Under the pieces are notes generated by a model. That model was not told the origin of the DNA. It was given only the letters and a program-made list of their open reading frames with translations, and did not search any database. Shown piece after piece: positions 41,963 to 52,308 of a DNA stretch of 64,000 nucleotides. The stretch comes from Mycobacterium sp. 141. Its GTDB lineage: Bacteria > Actinomycetota > Actinomycetes > Mycobacteriales > Mycobacteriaceae. Position 1 is the stretch's first letter. The number at the start of each line of letters is the position of its first letter. Location of the stretch: positions 186,001 through 250,000 of the forward strand of contig NZ_KB908255.1 of assembly GCF_000382405.1 (NCBI RefSeq). Direction: 5' to 3'. Made by a program: the position numbers and the translations under genes.

Positions 41963-41963
41963 C

Positions 41964-43568
41964 CTACTGACTGCTGTGCCGGCCCGGGTGATTGGCAGAC
42001 CCGTTGATCACCTGGGGCGGTGCGCTGATCAGCTCGGTCGCGGCGTCGCCGGACTCTGTCGGGACCTGGTCGGCGTGTTCATGCCGTCCGGCGATGAGCA
42101 GGCCGAGTAGGGCGCCGACGATGCACACGACAGCTGTGATGCTGAAGATCTCCGCGTACTGCAGCACGTAGGCCTCGCGATAACGCGCCGCAGTGGCGGC
42201 AAGTCTGGCTGCGAGCGAGCCCGTGGACGCAGGGTGCGGCAGGCTCGCCAAGTGCTGGTTGAACCGGTACAGGCCCCATGCGCTCAGGGCCGCGATGCCG
42301 ATCAGCATGCCAATCATCCGGGCCACCACCACAGCTGCCGACGCGATACCGTGCTGTGCCGCCGGCACCACGCGCAGCGTCGCCGAGGTCAGCGGGCCGA
42401 TCACCAGGCCGAGGCCGATACCGGTGATGGCTAGGTCCGTGTCGAACGCCGGCAGGGTGAACAGCCCGAGATCGTGGCGCGCCGACAACACATCGATATG
42501 CCACTGCGCGACCAGCCAGAAGCCACCGGCGGCGATGAGCAGACCGCAGAAGGCCACCGCACGATCACCAACCCGTGTGGCGATCCAGCCGCCGAGCAGC
42601 GCGCCGATCGGTAGGGCCGCCAGGAAGCGCAGCAGCAGCGCGGCCGCGGCGTTCTTGTCCATGCCCAGCACGCCCTGCCCGAACAGTTCGACGTTGACCA
42701 GGGTGACCATCAGCGCTGCGCCAGCGCACAACGAGGCGCCCAACGCTGCCAGGAACGGGCGGAAATGCACCCCGGCCGGCTCGATGAGCCGCGTCTTGGA
42801 GTACTTCTCCCAGACGAAGAACGCGATGGCCGCGATCAGCGCACCCACCAGGAGGATCGGACCGTTGGCCGGCAGTACGTGTTTGCCGTCAGGCGCCGGG
42901 TTGTACAGGCCCCAGGTGGCCAGACCCAGGGTAACCGCCAGCAACAGCCCGCCGACCACGTCGACTTTCTCGGGCTTCTCCCGGTCCTCGCGCGACGGCA
43001 GACTGATCTGGATCAGCACCATGGCCACCAGGGTCAGCGGCACGTTGATCCAGAACACGTCGCGCCACGTGTTCAGCGCCCACACCACCGCGATGCCGTA
43101 AAGCGGGCCCAGCACGCTGCCCAACTCCTGCGCCGCGCCGATGCCGCCAAGCACCGAAGCGCGGTTACGGGCCGACCACAGATCGGCGGCTAGTGCGAGC
43201 GTGACGGGCAGCAGCGCACCGCTGGCCGTGCCCTGGATGGCGCGGCCGACGATGAGCATCGTCAGATCGTTGGACAGCGCGGTGACAACAGAGCCGGCCG
43301 CGAAACCGGCCAGGCTGGCCTGCAGCACCCATTTGCGGCCGAAACGGTCAGAGGCCCGGCCCAACAGCGGCATGGCTGCGATGTAACCCAGCAGATACCA
43401 CGTGATGATGGGTGTGACCCGCTGGATCTGGTTGATCGCGATGCCGACGTCTTTCATGATGTCGGTCATGACCGTCACCACGACGTAGGTGTCGAGGGCT
43501 CCTAGGAGGACCGCGAGGCTACCGGCGCCGATCGCGATTCCGCGGCTCGATGTCCGGGGCATCGGCAT
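41964..43568 (-). CDS. MFS drug/triacylglyceride exporter P55
   Basis: 534-residue major facilitator with 14 predicted helices. Motif A is visible as [11 protein letters not shown], motif C-like glycines in the fifth helix ([18 protein letters not shown]) and a cytoplasmic C-terminal tail. Adjacent lprG and the overlap of one base (TGATG) identify the P55-LprG pair known in M. tuberculosis (Rv1410c-Rv1411c), which moves triacylglycerides and is needed for drug tolerance. ATG 43568 is chosen; the longer frame to 43694 would overlap lprG. Confidence 0.92.
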   Translation of the reverse strand: MPMPRTSSRGIAIGAGSLAVLLGALDTYVVVTVMTDIMKDVGIAINQIQRVTPIITWYLLGYIAAMPLLGRASDRFGRKWVLQASLAGFAAGSVVTALSNDLTMLIVGRAIQGTASGALLPVTLALAADLWSARNRASVLGGIGAAQELGSVLGPLYGIAVVWALNTWRDVFWINVPLTLVAMVLIQISLPSREDREKPEKVDVVGGLLLAVTLGLATWGLYNPAPDGKHVLPANGPILLVGALIAAIAFFVWEKYSKTRLIEPAGVHFRPFLAALGASLCAGAALMVTLVNVELFGQGVLGMDKNAAAALLLRFLAALPIGALLGGWIATRVGDRAVAFCGLLIAAGGFWLVAQWHIDVLSARHDLGLFTLPAFDTDLAITGIGLGLVIGPLTSATLRVVPAAQHGIASAAVVVARMIGMLIGIAALSAWGLYRFNQHLASLPHPASTGSLAARLAATAARYREAYVLQYAEIFSITAVVCIVGALLGLLIAGRHEHADQVPTESGDAATELISAPPQVINGSANHPGRHSSQ

Positions 43569-44287
43569 CAGCCCGCGGGCTTGGCGATGGTGACCTGCTT
43601 GCCCCAGTCGGACAACGTCATGGTGATGCTGTTGCCCTCGCTGGGTGTGAGTTTGGCTTGCATCAGGGCGTGGTCGCCATCGGACTTGATCCACGCGACG
43701 GCCGGGACGGGTGCGGTGGCCTTGATCGACGGGGCGATCGCGTTGATCGCGTCGGCGGTGACCTGACCGGTGAGCCGCACGGTGTCGACGCCGTCGATGG
43801 TCTCGCGCCCGTCAGCCTTGGGATCGGTGAAGTTGGCCAGGACGTTGGCCAGGCCCTTGTCGGGGCTCAGGATCGCCGCGATGTCGTAGATGTTGGCTGC
43901 GGGACCCCAGTTCGACAGCGGGTCACCCGGGGTCAGCGCGGCCCACAGATCGTTGTCGACGACCGCGAACTTGGCGTCGCTGATCTTCTGGCCTGCGACC
44001 GTCACGTCGGCCGTGCCCTGGGCGGCCACCGCGGGGGTATTGGTCAGGTCGCCGTCGAGCTTCTGGATCGGCAGCCCGTTGACGGTGCCCTGCGTCGTCA
44101 ATTGCAGGTGAACGCTCTGCTGCGCCTTGGTGGTGGCGGTGGACTCCTGGAGCAGAGTGGCCGCGTCCGGCAAGGGTTCACCGTTGCCCGCGGATTTGTC
44201 CGAGGACGAACATCCTGCGATCAGCGCGACCGCGGCGAAAAGGATTGCCAGCAGGAATTGGACAGCGAAGCGTGGGCGCGTCTGCAT
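43568..44287 (-). CDS. lprG: Lipoprotein LprG
   Basis: 239-residue lipid-binding lipoprotein. The signal peptide ends in lipobox LIAGC with Cys26. The mature part is the LppX/LprG beta-alpha half-barrel ([49 protein letters not shown]). In M. tuberculosis it carries triacylated glycolipids and works with P55. It is first in the two-gene minus-strand operon, divergent from ribE with 73 bases between starts. Confidence 0.93.
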   Translation of the reverse strand: MQTRPRFAVQFLLAILFAAVALIAGCSSSDKSAGNGEPLPDAATLLQESTATTKAQQSVHLQLTTQGTVNGLPIQKLDGDLTNTPAVAAQGTADVTVAGQKISDAKFAVVDNDLWAALTPGDPLSNWGPAANIYDIAAILSPDKGLANVLANFTDPKADGRETIDGVDTVRLTGQVTADAINAIAPSIKATAPVPAVAWIKSDGDHALMQAKLTPSEGNSITMTLSDWGKQVTIAKPAG

Positions 44288-44360
44288 GACTGCATCGTAG
44301 AGGCTCACGGTGACGGGCTGCTGTGTCCGACCGCGGGCGGTCTCCAATACCCTGGGTGCC

Positions 44361-44960
44361 GTGTTCACCGGAATCGTTGAAGAGCTGGGCGTATTGGTCG
44401 ACAAGCAAGAGCTGACCGATGCCGCGCGGTTGACCATCCGGGGGCCTGTGGTCACCGCCGACGCCGGCCATGGTGATTCGATCGCGGTAAACGGGGTGTG
44501 CCTGACTGTCGTAGATGTGCTGCCCGACGGTGCTTTCACCGCCGACGTGATGGGGGAGACCCTCAATCGGTCCAGCCTCGGCGGTGTCGGCGTGGGCAGC
44601 CAGGTCAACCTGGAGCGGGCGGCCGCGGTCAACAGCCGATTGGGTGGTCATATCGTGCAGGGCCATGTCGACGGCACCGGCGAAGTGATTTCGCGTACGC
44701 CGTCCGAGCATTGGGAAGTGGTGCGGATCGCGCTGCCCCTGGTGCTGTCGCGGTACGTGGTCGAAAAGGGTTCCATCACCGTCGACGGGATTTCGCTCAC
44801 GGTGTCCGCCGTGTCTGACGACTGGTTCGAAGTGTCGTTGATTCCCACCACCCGCGAGCTCACCACGCTGGGCACGGCTGCGGTCGGCACGCGGATGAAC
44901 CTCGAGGTGGACATCATCGCGAAATATGTTGAGCGGCTGATGGGTGGCACCGGTCAGTAA
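44361..44960 (+). CDS. ribE: Riboflavin synthase alpha chain
   Basis: Dismutates 6,7-dimethyl-8-ribityllumazine to riboflavin. It has 199 residues made of two similar lumazine-binding barrels: the N-terminal one opens FTGIVEELG and contains [12 protein letters not shown]; the second contains [10 protein letters not shown] and [15 protein letters not shown] 44361 matches the conserved N-terminus (VFTGIVEE) though the Shine-Dalgarno is weak. Called ribC in some mycobacterial annotations. ribBA follows after about 100 bases. Confidence 0.95.
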   Translation: MFTGIVEELGVLVDKQELTDAARLTIRGPVVTADAGHGDSIAVNGVCLTVVDVLPDGAFTADVMGETLNRSSLGGVGVGSQVNLERAAAVNSRLGGHIVQGHVDGTGEVISRTPSEHWEVVRIALPLVLSRYVVEKGSITVDGISLTVSAVSDDWFEVSLIPTTRELTTLGTAAVGTRMNLEVDIIAKYVERLMGGTGQ

Positions 44961-45058
44961 CAGCTGGCAAGAACCGCTGGGCTCCGGTGGTTCATACTGG
45001 ACACGATGACGATGGGTTCTGTGCCGGAGTCGGTATTGGAACAGGCAAGGTGGCGAAG

Positions 45059-46401
45059 ATGACCAGGCTCGACTCCGTCGAGAGGGCGATTGCCGATATC
45101 GCCGCGGGTAAAGCGGTGGTGGTGATCGACGACGAGGACCGGGAGAACGAGGGCGATCTGATCTTCGCCGCCGAGAAGGCCACACCGGAACTGGTGGCGT
45201 TCATGGTGCGCTACACCTCGGGCTACCTGTGCGTGCCGCTCGACGGCGAGATCTGCGACCGCCTCGGCCTGCTGCCGATGTACGCGGTCAACCAGGACAA
45301 GCACGGCACCGCGTACACCGTGACCGTCGACGCCAAAAAGGGTGTTGGAACTGGTATTTCGGCGTCGGACCGGGCGACCACCATGCGCGCCCTTGCCGAT
45401 CCGGCCGCTATCGTCGACGACTTCAGCAAGCCCGGCCACGTGGTGCCGTTGCGGGCCAAGGACGGTGGCGTGCTGCGCCGACCCGGGCACACCGAGGCCG
45501 CCGTCGACCTGGCCCGGCTGGCCGGGCTCCAGCCCGCCGGCGCGATCTGCGAGATCGTCAGCCAGAAGGACGAGGGCGACATGGCCCGCACCGATGAGCT
45601 GCGGGTGTTCGCCGACGACCACGACCTGGCGCTGATTTCCATCGCAGACCTGATCGAGTGGCGCCGCAAGCACGAGAAGCACATCGAGCGCATTGCCGAG
45701 GCCCGTATCCCGACGCGGCACGGCGAGTTCCGCGCCGTCGGCTACAAGAGCATCTACGAGGACGTCGAGCATGTCGCACTGGTCCGCGGGGAGATCGCCG
45801 GACCGCACAGCGACGGCGACGACGTGCTGGTGCGGGTGCACTCGGAATGCCTGACCGGTGACGTGTTCGGGTCGCGGCGCTGCGACTGCGGTCCGCAGCT
45901 GGACGCGGCCATGGCGATGGTGGCCCGAGAGGGTCGCGGCGTGGTGCTCTACATGCGTGGGCACGAGGGCCGTGGCATCGGGCTGATGCACAAGCTGCAG
46001 GCCTATCAGCTGCAGGACGCCGGTGTGGACACCGTGGACGCCAATCTCAAGCTCGGCCTTCCCGCCGATGCCCGGGACTACGGCATCGGCGCACAGATCC
46101 TGGTGGATCTCGGTATCCGGTCGATGCGTCTGCTGACCAACAATCCGGCCAAACGCGTCGGGCTGGACGGCTACGGTCTGCACATCGTCGAGCGTGTGCC
46201 GCTGCCGGTGCGCGCCAACGCCGAGAACATTCGCTACCTGATGACCAAGCGCGACCGGATGGGCCATGACCTGGTCGGGCTTGATGATTACGACGAAGCG
46301 GTGAGCATGGACGATTACGACGAGGCCGTGTACATGCTCGGGGACAGGCGTCCGCCGAGTGCGACCGGATCCGGTGAGGTCGTGGATTCCGGTGAGGCCC
46401 A

Positions 46402-46405
<4 letters not shown>
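45059..46405 (+). CDS. ribBA: 3,4-dihydroxy-2-butanone 4-phosphate synthase / GTP cyclohydrolase II
   Basis: Bifunctional entry enzyme of riboflavin synthesis (ribA2 in M. tuberculosis). The N-terminal DHBP synthase domain has [16 protein letters not shown] and [10 protein letters not shown]; the C-terminal cyclohydrolase II domain has the zinc cysteines in [21 protein letters not shown] and the GTP motif [11 protein letters not shown]. It has 448 residues from ATG 45059 (AAGG seven bases upstream). The C-terminus carries two DYDEAV repeats. The stop overlaps the first ATG of a tandem repeat that leads into ribH. Confidence 0.96.
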
Positions 46406-47433
<1,028 letters not shown>

Positions 47434-47551
47434 CTGAGCTAGACGTGTCGCGGGCGCTTCGCTCGGTGCGTCACCCTGGAACCACTCACCGACACTGCAT
47501 AACCACCACCGAACGGGTCACCCGTTGTGGTCACCCAATTTTCGTGTCAGC

Positions 47552-49009
47552 TCACGGCAACGGCTTCGAGTACCGGCCAGGACGGGGCCCGCGCGTTGCC
47601 GGGTCATCGGCCGGCGCAGTTGAAGGGTGCAGCAACTCCCACGCCTGCGCCGCGATCCACAACGCCGCTAGGTCGGACGTGGATCCCAGATCGCGCCCGG
47701 TTGTAGACGTCAGTTGCCGAAGGCGGTAGCCCAGCGTCTGGCGGTGGATGTTGAGCGCGGCGGCTGTGGCATCCCAGCCGCGGTCAAGGCGCAAGAACGT
47801 GAACAGCGTCTCGCGCAGCATCTTCGAGCGCGGCGAGTCGTCAGCGATGGCGCCGAGAACACCCTGCACGATCTCTTCCGATTCGCGCCGCGAACGCGAC
47901 AGTACGGACAGGGTGCTGCCTTCGAACACCGACCAGGATGCCGCGGTCGACGGACCCAGTTCGAGGACGCTGGCGGCCTCGGCGGCCGAGGCGCGGGCAT
48001 CGGAGAAATCGGTGAACACCGACGACACGCCGGCCGCGACGCCTTGCCGGGCAAGCAGAACACGCATTTCGTCGAGAACGGAGACCGGTACCAGCGCAAT
48101 GCCGCGTGTCCGCCCCGGTCCCACGGGCACGGGTAGCGTTGCGAGGGAAGCCGCACGAGTGACCGTTTCGAGAGACTCACGTGGGAACGCCACCGCACGG
48201 AAGCCGTCCGCGCCGCCTGCCGTAGCCATGAACTTCGCAGTGTCGGGAAGAGGCGTTCCCACCAGGGCAGCCACCGCATACCGTTCGGCTGCGGCGGCGT
48301 GGCGCTGCGCCGCATTCAACCGACTGTCGACGGCCACCGCGAGCAGTTTCATGAGGTGCGCCATGATGAAACCGTCGACCTCCTGACCCTGGAATTCGGA
48401 CAAGACTAAGGTCGCGCCGTGACGCCCTCGCAGCTGCACTCGGTGTTCGGCCTGATCGGCGAACGCGTTCGGATGAGCGGCCCTGGCCAACACGAAGCCA
48501 GTCAACCGTTCTTCCAGCGCGAGACCCGCATCGACGACAGGCACCAGATCGGCCACCAGCGAGTCCAGGTCATGATCGGTGTAGGTGGCGATGTGGTACA
48601 TCCTGCTCAGCTTGAGTACCTGCTGGGTCTGTTGCGACGAGTTGGCGGCGGCGACATGGCGAGCGACCACCGCATACGCGACGCTCATCCCCGCGATGAA
48701 CACTGGAAAACCGCGGAGATCCGCTTCTGTCAGCAGCGCGTCGGACAGGGGTGGTGCCGGATCGTGCTCGGCCACCATCAGCCCCGCCAGTCCCGCTTCG
48801 GCGATGCGGATTAGAAACTCGCGCTGTTCTTCCGGGTCATGCGGCACACAGTGGCCACTGGTCATTAGCAGCTCGTTCGGCCCCAGGAACCGGGCGGGAT
48901 CGGGCATCTCGCAGCTGTGCGCCCACAGCAGCTCACGATCGGCGCCGGCCAGCCCTGCCACCAGCCGCACCTCCAGCGCGCCGTAGGACAGCAGATCACC
49001 CACGCGCAT
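47552..49009 (-). CDS. PucR-family transcriptional regulator
   Basis: 485 residues. N-terminal PucR-type sensing domain (MRVGDLLSYGALEVRLVAGLAGADRELLWAHSCEMPDP), a GGDEF-like middle, and a C-terminal HTH (DRGWDATAAALNIHRQTLGYRLRQL, about residues 425-450). PucR-type regulators commonly activate purine, amine or amino-acid catabolic genes in response to substrate. ATG 49009 has GGAGA five bases upstream; ATGs at 49024 and 49042 are also possible. It is divergent from the amine-oxidase operon across a 206-base region that holds one copy of a duplicated element, its likely operator. Confidence 0.85.
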   Translation of the reverse strand: MRVGDLLSYGALEVRLVAGLAGADRELLWAHSCEMPDPARFLGPNELLMTSGHCVPHDPEEQREFLIRIAEAGLAGLMVAEHDPAPPLSDALLTEADLRGFPVFIAGMSVAYAVVARHVAAANSSQQTQQVLKLSRMYHIATYTDHDLDSLVADLVPVVDAGLALEERLTGFVLARAAHPNAFADQAEHRVQLRGRHGATLVLSEFQGQEVDGFIMAHLMKLLAVAVDSRLNAAQRHAAAAERYAVAALVGTPLPDTAKFMATAGGADGFRAVAFPRESLETVTRAASLATLPVPVGPGRTRGIALVPVSVLDEMRVLLARQGVAAGVSSVFTDFSDARASAAEAASVLELGPSTAASWSVFEGSTLSVLSRSRRESEEIVQGVLGAIADDSPRSKMLRETLFTFLRLDRGWDATAAALNIHRQTLGYRLRQLTSTTGRDLGSTSDLAALWIAAQAWELLHPSTAPADDPATRGPRPGRYSKPLP

Positions 49010-49040
49010 CACGTCTCCGGACATCGGGGCCCCAGCTCTC

Positions 49041-49146
49041 ATACAAGTAGTTGAAGAACCTAACTCTTTCCTACAGCTGGATGATATGCGCCAGGTCACA
49101 GTGATCGTAATCTCGCCGCAGCAATCCTGCTGATCAATGGAGATCA
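49041..49146 (+). promoter_or_regulatory. Island regulatory element, copy 1 (pucR/amine-oxidase intergenic)
   Basis: About 105 bases match a second copy at 57317-57423. The core from 49067 is identical in both for 22 bases (TTTCCTACAGCTGGATGATA and two more), followed by 26 bases with four differences that include the palindrome TCACAGTGA (49096-49104). Upstream of the core both start ATACA at the same distance of 26 bases. It probably holds PucR binding sites and the amine-oxidase operon promoter. Confidence 0.7.
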
Positions 49147-49215
49147 CCACTTCGTCGATGACGCGCCCCGTTGGCGGAGACGTCGTCCCTACCCACAGCT
49201 GGAAGGAAACCTACG

Positions 49216-50475
49216 ATGACCCGCACCGTTGTTATCGGCGCCGGCTTCGCCGGACTCGCCGCCGCCCTTCGACTGCAGCGCGTCGGCCAGAATGTCACCG
49301 TGCTCGAAGCCCGAGACCGCGTCGGGGGCCGCGTGTGGTCGGAACTGATCGACACGGTCGATGGCCGCCGTTACATCGAACGCGGAGCCGAGTTCGTACT
49401 GCCGAACTACGAACGCATGCAGCAGCTGATCGACGAACTCGGACTCGAGATCGCCGATATGGAGATGAGCTACTACGTGCGAGAACCCGCAGACGTGCCC
49501 GGCATCACGGCCGCCGACATCGCAAGGGCCGGCGCCGCCGCCGTCGAAATCCTCAACGGCAATGGACAACCACGGACCGCCGAGGATGTGCTGGGTCGAT
49601 TGGATGCGCCGGCTGACCTCGTCGACGCGCTCCGCGCTCGCATCGAGATCTCCACAGCCGTCGCCGCTGCGGAAGTCACTGCCGACGCGCTCACCCAAGT
49701 CGCCTCGTTCACCCCGCAGCCCAGCTATCGCATCACCACCGGCAACCAGTCGCTGGCGACCGCCATGGCGGCCGAGCTCGGCGACGCGATCAGACTCCGC
49801 ACCCCGGTGCGGCGGGTGCGAAACGTCGTCGCCGGCGTCGTAGTTACTACCGATGCCGGCGAGGAACACTACGACGCGGCGATCGTCGCCGTGCCGCTCG
49901 CAGTGCTGACGCATCCAGACGGCATCGACGTGCCCAGCAGCGCCGACCGTGACCGCGCACTCGCCGGAGTGCTCCAGGGGCAGGCCGCCAAGTTGCACGC
50001 TCCACTCGATACCCGTCCAGCGGCGTCCGCGGTGATGTCAGTGCGCGGTCGGTACTGGACGTGGACAGCCGCCGACGGTACCGGCGAGGTCGCCCCCGTA
50101 CTCGTCAGCTTCATCGGCTCGCCGGCGGCGATCGACGCGGCCGGCGTAAGCGACGACCCGGCCGACTGGCTGGACGGCGTGCGCGCGCTGCGTCCCGATC
50201 TAGCGATCGGGGACTGCGTGATCGCGACTGTCTGGACGGACGAGGAGTTCTCACGAGGCGCCTACACCGGCCATGCGCCGAGCTTCACCGCCAAAGACGC
50301 GGAGGCGCTTGAACGCCCGGTCGGCTTCATCCACTTCGCCGGCGAGTACACCGAGCCCGTCTACACCGGCCTCATGGAAGGCGCGCTCCGCAGCGGCGAG
50401 CGCGCCGCCGCTCGCATCCTCGCACTCACCGACCCCGTGACACCCAATAACGACGAAATGGAGACTGTCCAATGA
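49216..50475 (+). CDS. Flavin-containing amine oxidase
   Basis: 419-residue FAD enzyme of the monoamine oxidase family, expected to oxidise a primary or secondary amine to the imine/aldehyde with release of hydrogen peroxide. The dinucleotide motif VIGAGFAGLAAALRL is at residues 8-13, followed by LEARDRVGGRVW; the C-terminal FAD contact is FAGEYTEPVYTGLMEGALRSG. It is somewhat shorter than putrescine oxidase and MAO relatives. GGAAGG precedes ATG 49216. First gene of the island's main operon; overlaps the cupin gene by four bases. Confidence 0.88.
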   Translation: MTRTVVIGAGFAGLAAALRLQRVGQNVTVLEARDRVGGRVWSELIDTVDGRRYIERGAEFVLPNYERMQQLIDELGLEIADMEMSYYVREPADVPGITAADIARAGAAAVEILNGNGQPRTAEDVLGRLDAPADLVDALRARIEISTAVAAAEVTADALTQVASFTPQPSYRITTGNQSLATAMAAELGDAIRLRTPVRRVRNVVAGVVVTTDAGEEHYDAAIVAVPLAVLTHPDGIDVPSSADRDRALAGVLQGQAAKLHAPLDTRPAASAVMSVRGRYWTWTAADGTGEVAPVLVSFIGSPAAIDAAGVSDDPADWLDGVRALRPDLAIGDCVIATVWTDEEFSRGAYTGHAPSFTAKDAEALERPVGFIHFAGEYTEPVYTGLMEGALRSGERAAARILALTDPVTPNNDEMETVQ

Positions 50476-50819
50476 CCACTCGCCATGAATTCGCCGCCGC
50501 CGATTGGCCCGCCGATATCGCGATCGCCCCGGAGCGCATCATCTCCGGCAGCCCGGTCGCCTCGACTCTCGAAACCGCGAAGACCGAGAAGGGCGAGACC
50601 GGTCTTTGGCGTTGCACGCCCGGCGAATTCACCACGCAGCACGAGGGCTTCGTCGAGTTCATCCACATCATCGAGGGCGAAGGCGACCTCATCCACGACG
50701 ACGGCACTGTCCTGCCGCTGGCCCCCGGCACGACCATCACGATGGACGACGGCTGGAGCGGACGCTGGGACATCCGGCAAACGCTCGTCAAAGCGTACGG
50801 AATCCTCACCTCCGACTGA
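50472..50819 (+). CDS. Small cupin (DUF861-type)
   Basis: 115-residue single-domain cupin. The beta-barrel motifs run through GLWRCTPGEFTTQHEGFVEFIHIIEGEGDLIHDDGTVLPLAPGTTITMDDGWSGRWDI (quoted here in part: CTPGEF..FVEFIHIIEGEG..LAPGTT). Such cupins often accompany FAD amine oxidases or ureidoglycolate-type enzymes; the role here is unknown. ATGA overlap with the amine oxidase indicates translational coupling and perhaps a joint reaction. Confidence 0.85.
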   Translation: MTTRHEFAAADWPADIAIAPERIISGSPVASTLETAKTEKGETGLWRCTPGEFTTQHEGFVEFIHIIEGEGDLIHDDGTVLPLAPGTTITMDDGWSGRWDIRQTLVKAYGILTSD

Positions 50820-50897
50820 CCCGAGATGCGACGCCGTGCCCGCGAAAGCCCCTCCCGCGGGCACGGCGCCCCCTCAACCCGACCCCTGGGAGCACTC

Positions 50898-52259
50898 GTG
50901 ATCACCTCCATCGATCCCCGCACCGGATCAGAGATCCAGCGCTATGAGCAGCACACCGCCGAGCAGGTCGAGCGGATCCTCGACCAAGCGATTGTCGCGC
51001 AACGGATCTGGCGTCAGACGCCGATCTCTAAGCGTAGTGAGCTGTTGCGCCGTATCGCCCGTGTGCTGCGCTACGGCGCCGGCGAGTACGCGCGGCTGAT
51101 GACCCATGAGATGGGCAAGCCGATCGTTGAGGCTGAAGCGGAGGTCGAAAAGTCGGCAACCACCCTCGACTACTACGCGGACAACGCCACGCTTTTCCTC
51201 GCCGACGAAGCGGTTGCGTCCGGCGCGGCCGACAGTCGCATCGTCTACGACCCTCTCGGCGTCGTCCTCGCGATCATGCCCTGGAATTATCCGTTCTGGC
51301 AGTTCTTCCGCTTCGCCGCGCCTGCACTCGCCGCCGGTAACGCCATCATCCTGAAGCACGCGAACAACGTGCCGGGATCGGCGCTGGCCCTGGAACGCGT
51401 GATGCGGGACGCCGGGACTCCGGAAGGTCTGTGCCACAACCTATTCGTGGACACGGCCGCTGTCGCGGGACTGATCGCCGACGACCGAGTCGCCGCGGTC
51501 ACTCTTACCGGTTCAACTCAGGTCGGCCAGATCGTCGCAGCACAGGCCGGCGCGGCGCTGAAGAAGCAGGTGCTGGAGTTGGGCGGATCCGACCCGTTCA
51601 TCGTGCTGCCCGACGCGGACCTGGACGCCGCCACCGACGCGGCTGTTCGCGCTCGCTTCGTCAACAACGGGCAAAGCTGCGTCAATGCCAAGCGTTTCAT
51701 CGTGCACGAGGACATCGCCGACGACTTCATCGACGCCTTCGTCGAGAAGGTCCGCGCGCTGCAGGTGGGTGATCCGTTCGAGCGTGACACCCGTGTCGGT
51801 CCGATGGCACGAGCGAATCTCCGTGAGGCGCTGCACGATCAAGTGGTTCGTTCCGTGGCGTCGGGTGCGGAGGTACGCATCGGGGGAGGGCCGGTCGACG
51901 GGCCGGGGTTCTTCTACCAACCGACCATCCTTGATCGAGTGACCACCACGCACGCCGCGTTCAACGAAGAGACCTTCGGGCCGGTTGCGGCAGTCATCCG
52001 CGTTCGATCGGTGGAGGAGGCCGTTGAACTGGCCAATGACACCGAGTTCGGGCTCGGGGCCGCCGTGTGGACCGCCGATCTCGCACTCGCTGAGACTCTG
52101 GCGCGCCGTATCGACGCCGGCGCAGTGTTCGTGAACAGCATTGTCGCGTCTGATCCGCGGCTGCCTTTCGGTGGAGTGAAGAAGTCCGGCTACGGACGTG
52201 AGCTCGGCGCGAACGGCATCCGCGAGTTCACCAATATCAAGACCCTTTCGATCGGGTAA
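50898..52259 (+). CDS. NAD(P)-dependent aldehyde dehydrogenase (succinate-semialdehyde-type), first copy
   Basis: 453 residues. The conserved Asn is in IMPWNYPFWQ, catalytic Glu227 in LELGGSDPF and catalytic Cys261 in NNGQSCVNAKRF; the closing motif LPFGGVKKSGYGRELG is present. It most resembles the short GabD1-type succinate-semialdehyde dehydrogenases. GTG 50898 has GGGAG six bases upstream; the longer frame to 50826 is Arg/Pro-rich and unlikely. It probably oxidises the aldehyde made by the amine oxidase. Confidence 0.9.
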   Translation: MITSIDPRTGSEIQRYEQHTAEQVERILDQAIVAQRIWRQTPISKRSELLRRIARVLRYGAGEYARLMTHEMGKPIVEAEAEVEKSATTLDYYADNATLFLADEAVASGAADSRIVYDPLGVVLAIMPWNYPFWQFFRFAAPALAAGNAIILKHANNVPGSALALERVMRDAGTPEGLCHNLFVDTAAVAGLIADDRVAAVTLTGSTQVGQIVAAQAGAALKKQVLELGGSDPFIVLPDADLDAATDAAVRARFVNNGQSCVNAKRFIVHEDIADDFIDAFVEKVRALQVGDPFERDTRVGPMARANLREALHDQVVRSVASGAEVRIGGGPVDGPGFFYQPTILDRVTTTHAAFNEETFGPVAAVIRVRSVEEAVELANDTEFGLGAAVWTADLALAETLARRIDAGAVFVNSIVASDPRLPFGGVKKSGYGRELGANGIREFTNIKTLSIG

Positions 52260-52308
52260 GCGGCCAAGCACTTCAACCGATCGTCACACCGAGAAAAGAG
52301 CCTGGAAA

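Noticed and set aside
44961..45058. FMN riboswitch upstream of ribBA
   Set aside because: The gap is under 100 bases and lacks the conserved RFN-element sequence blocks.
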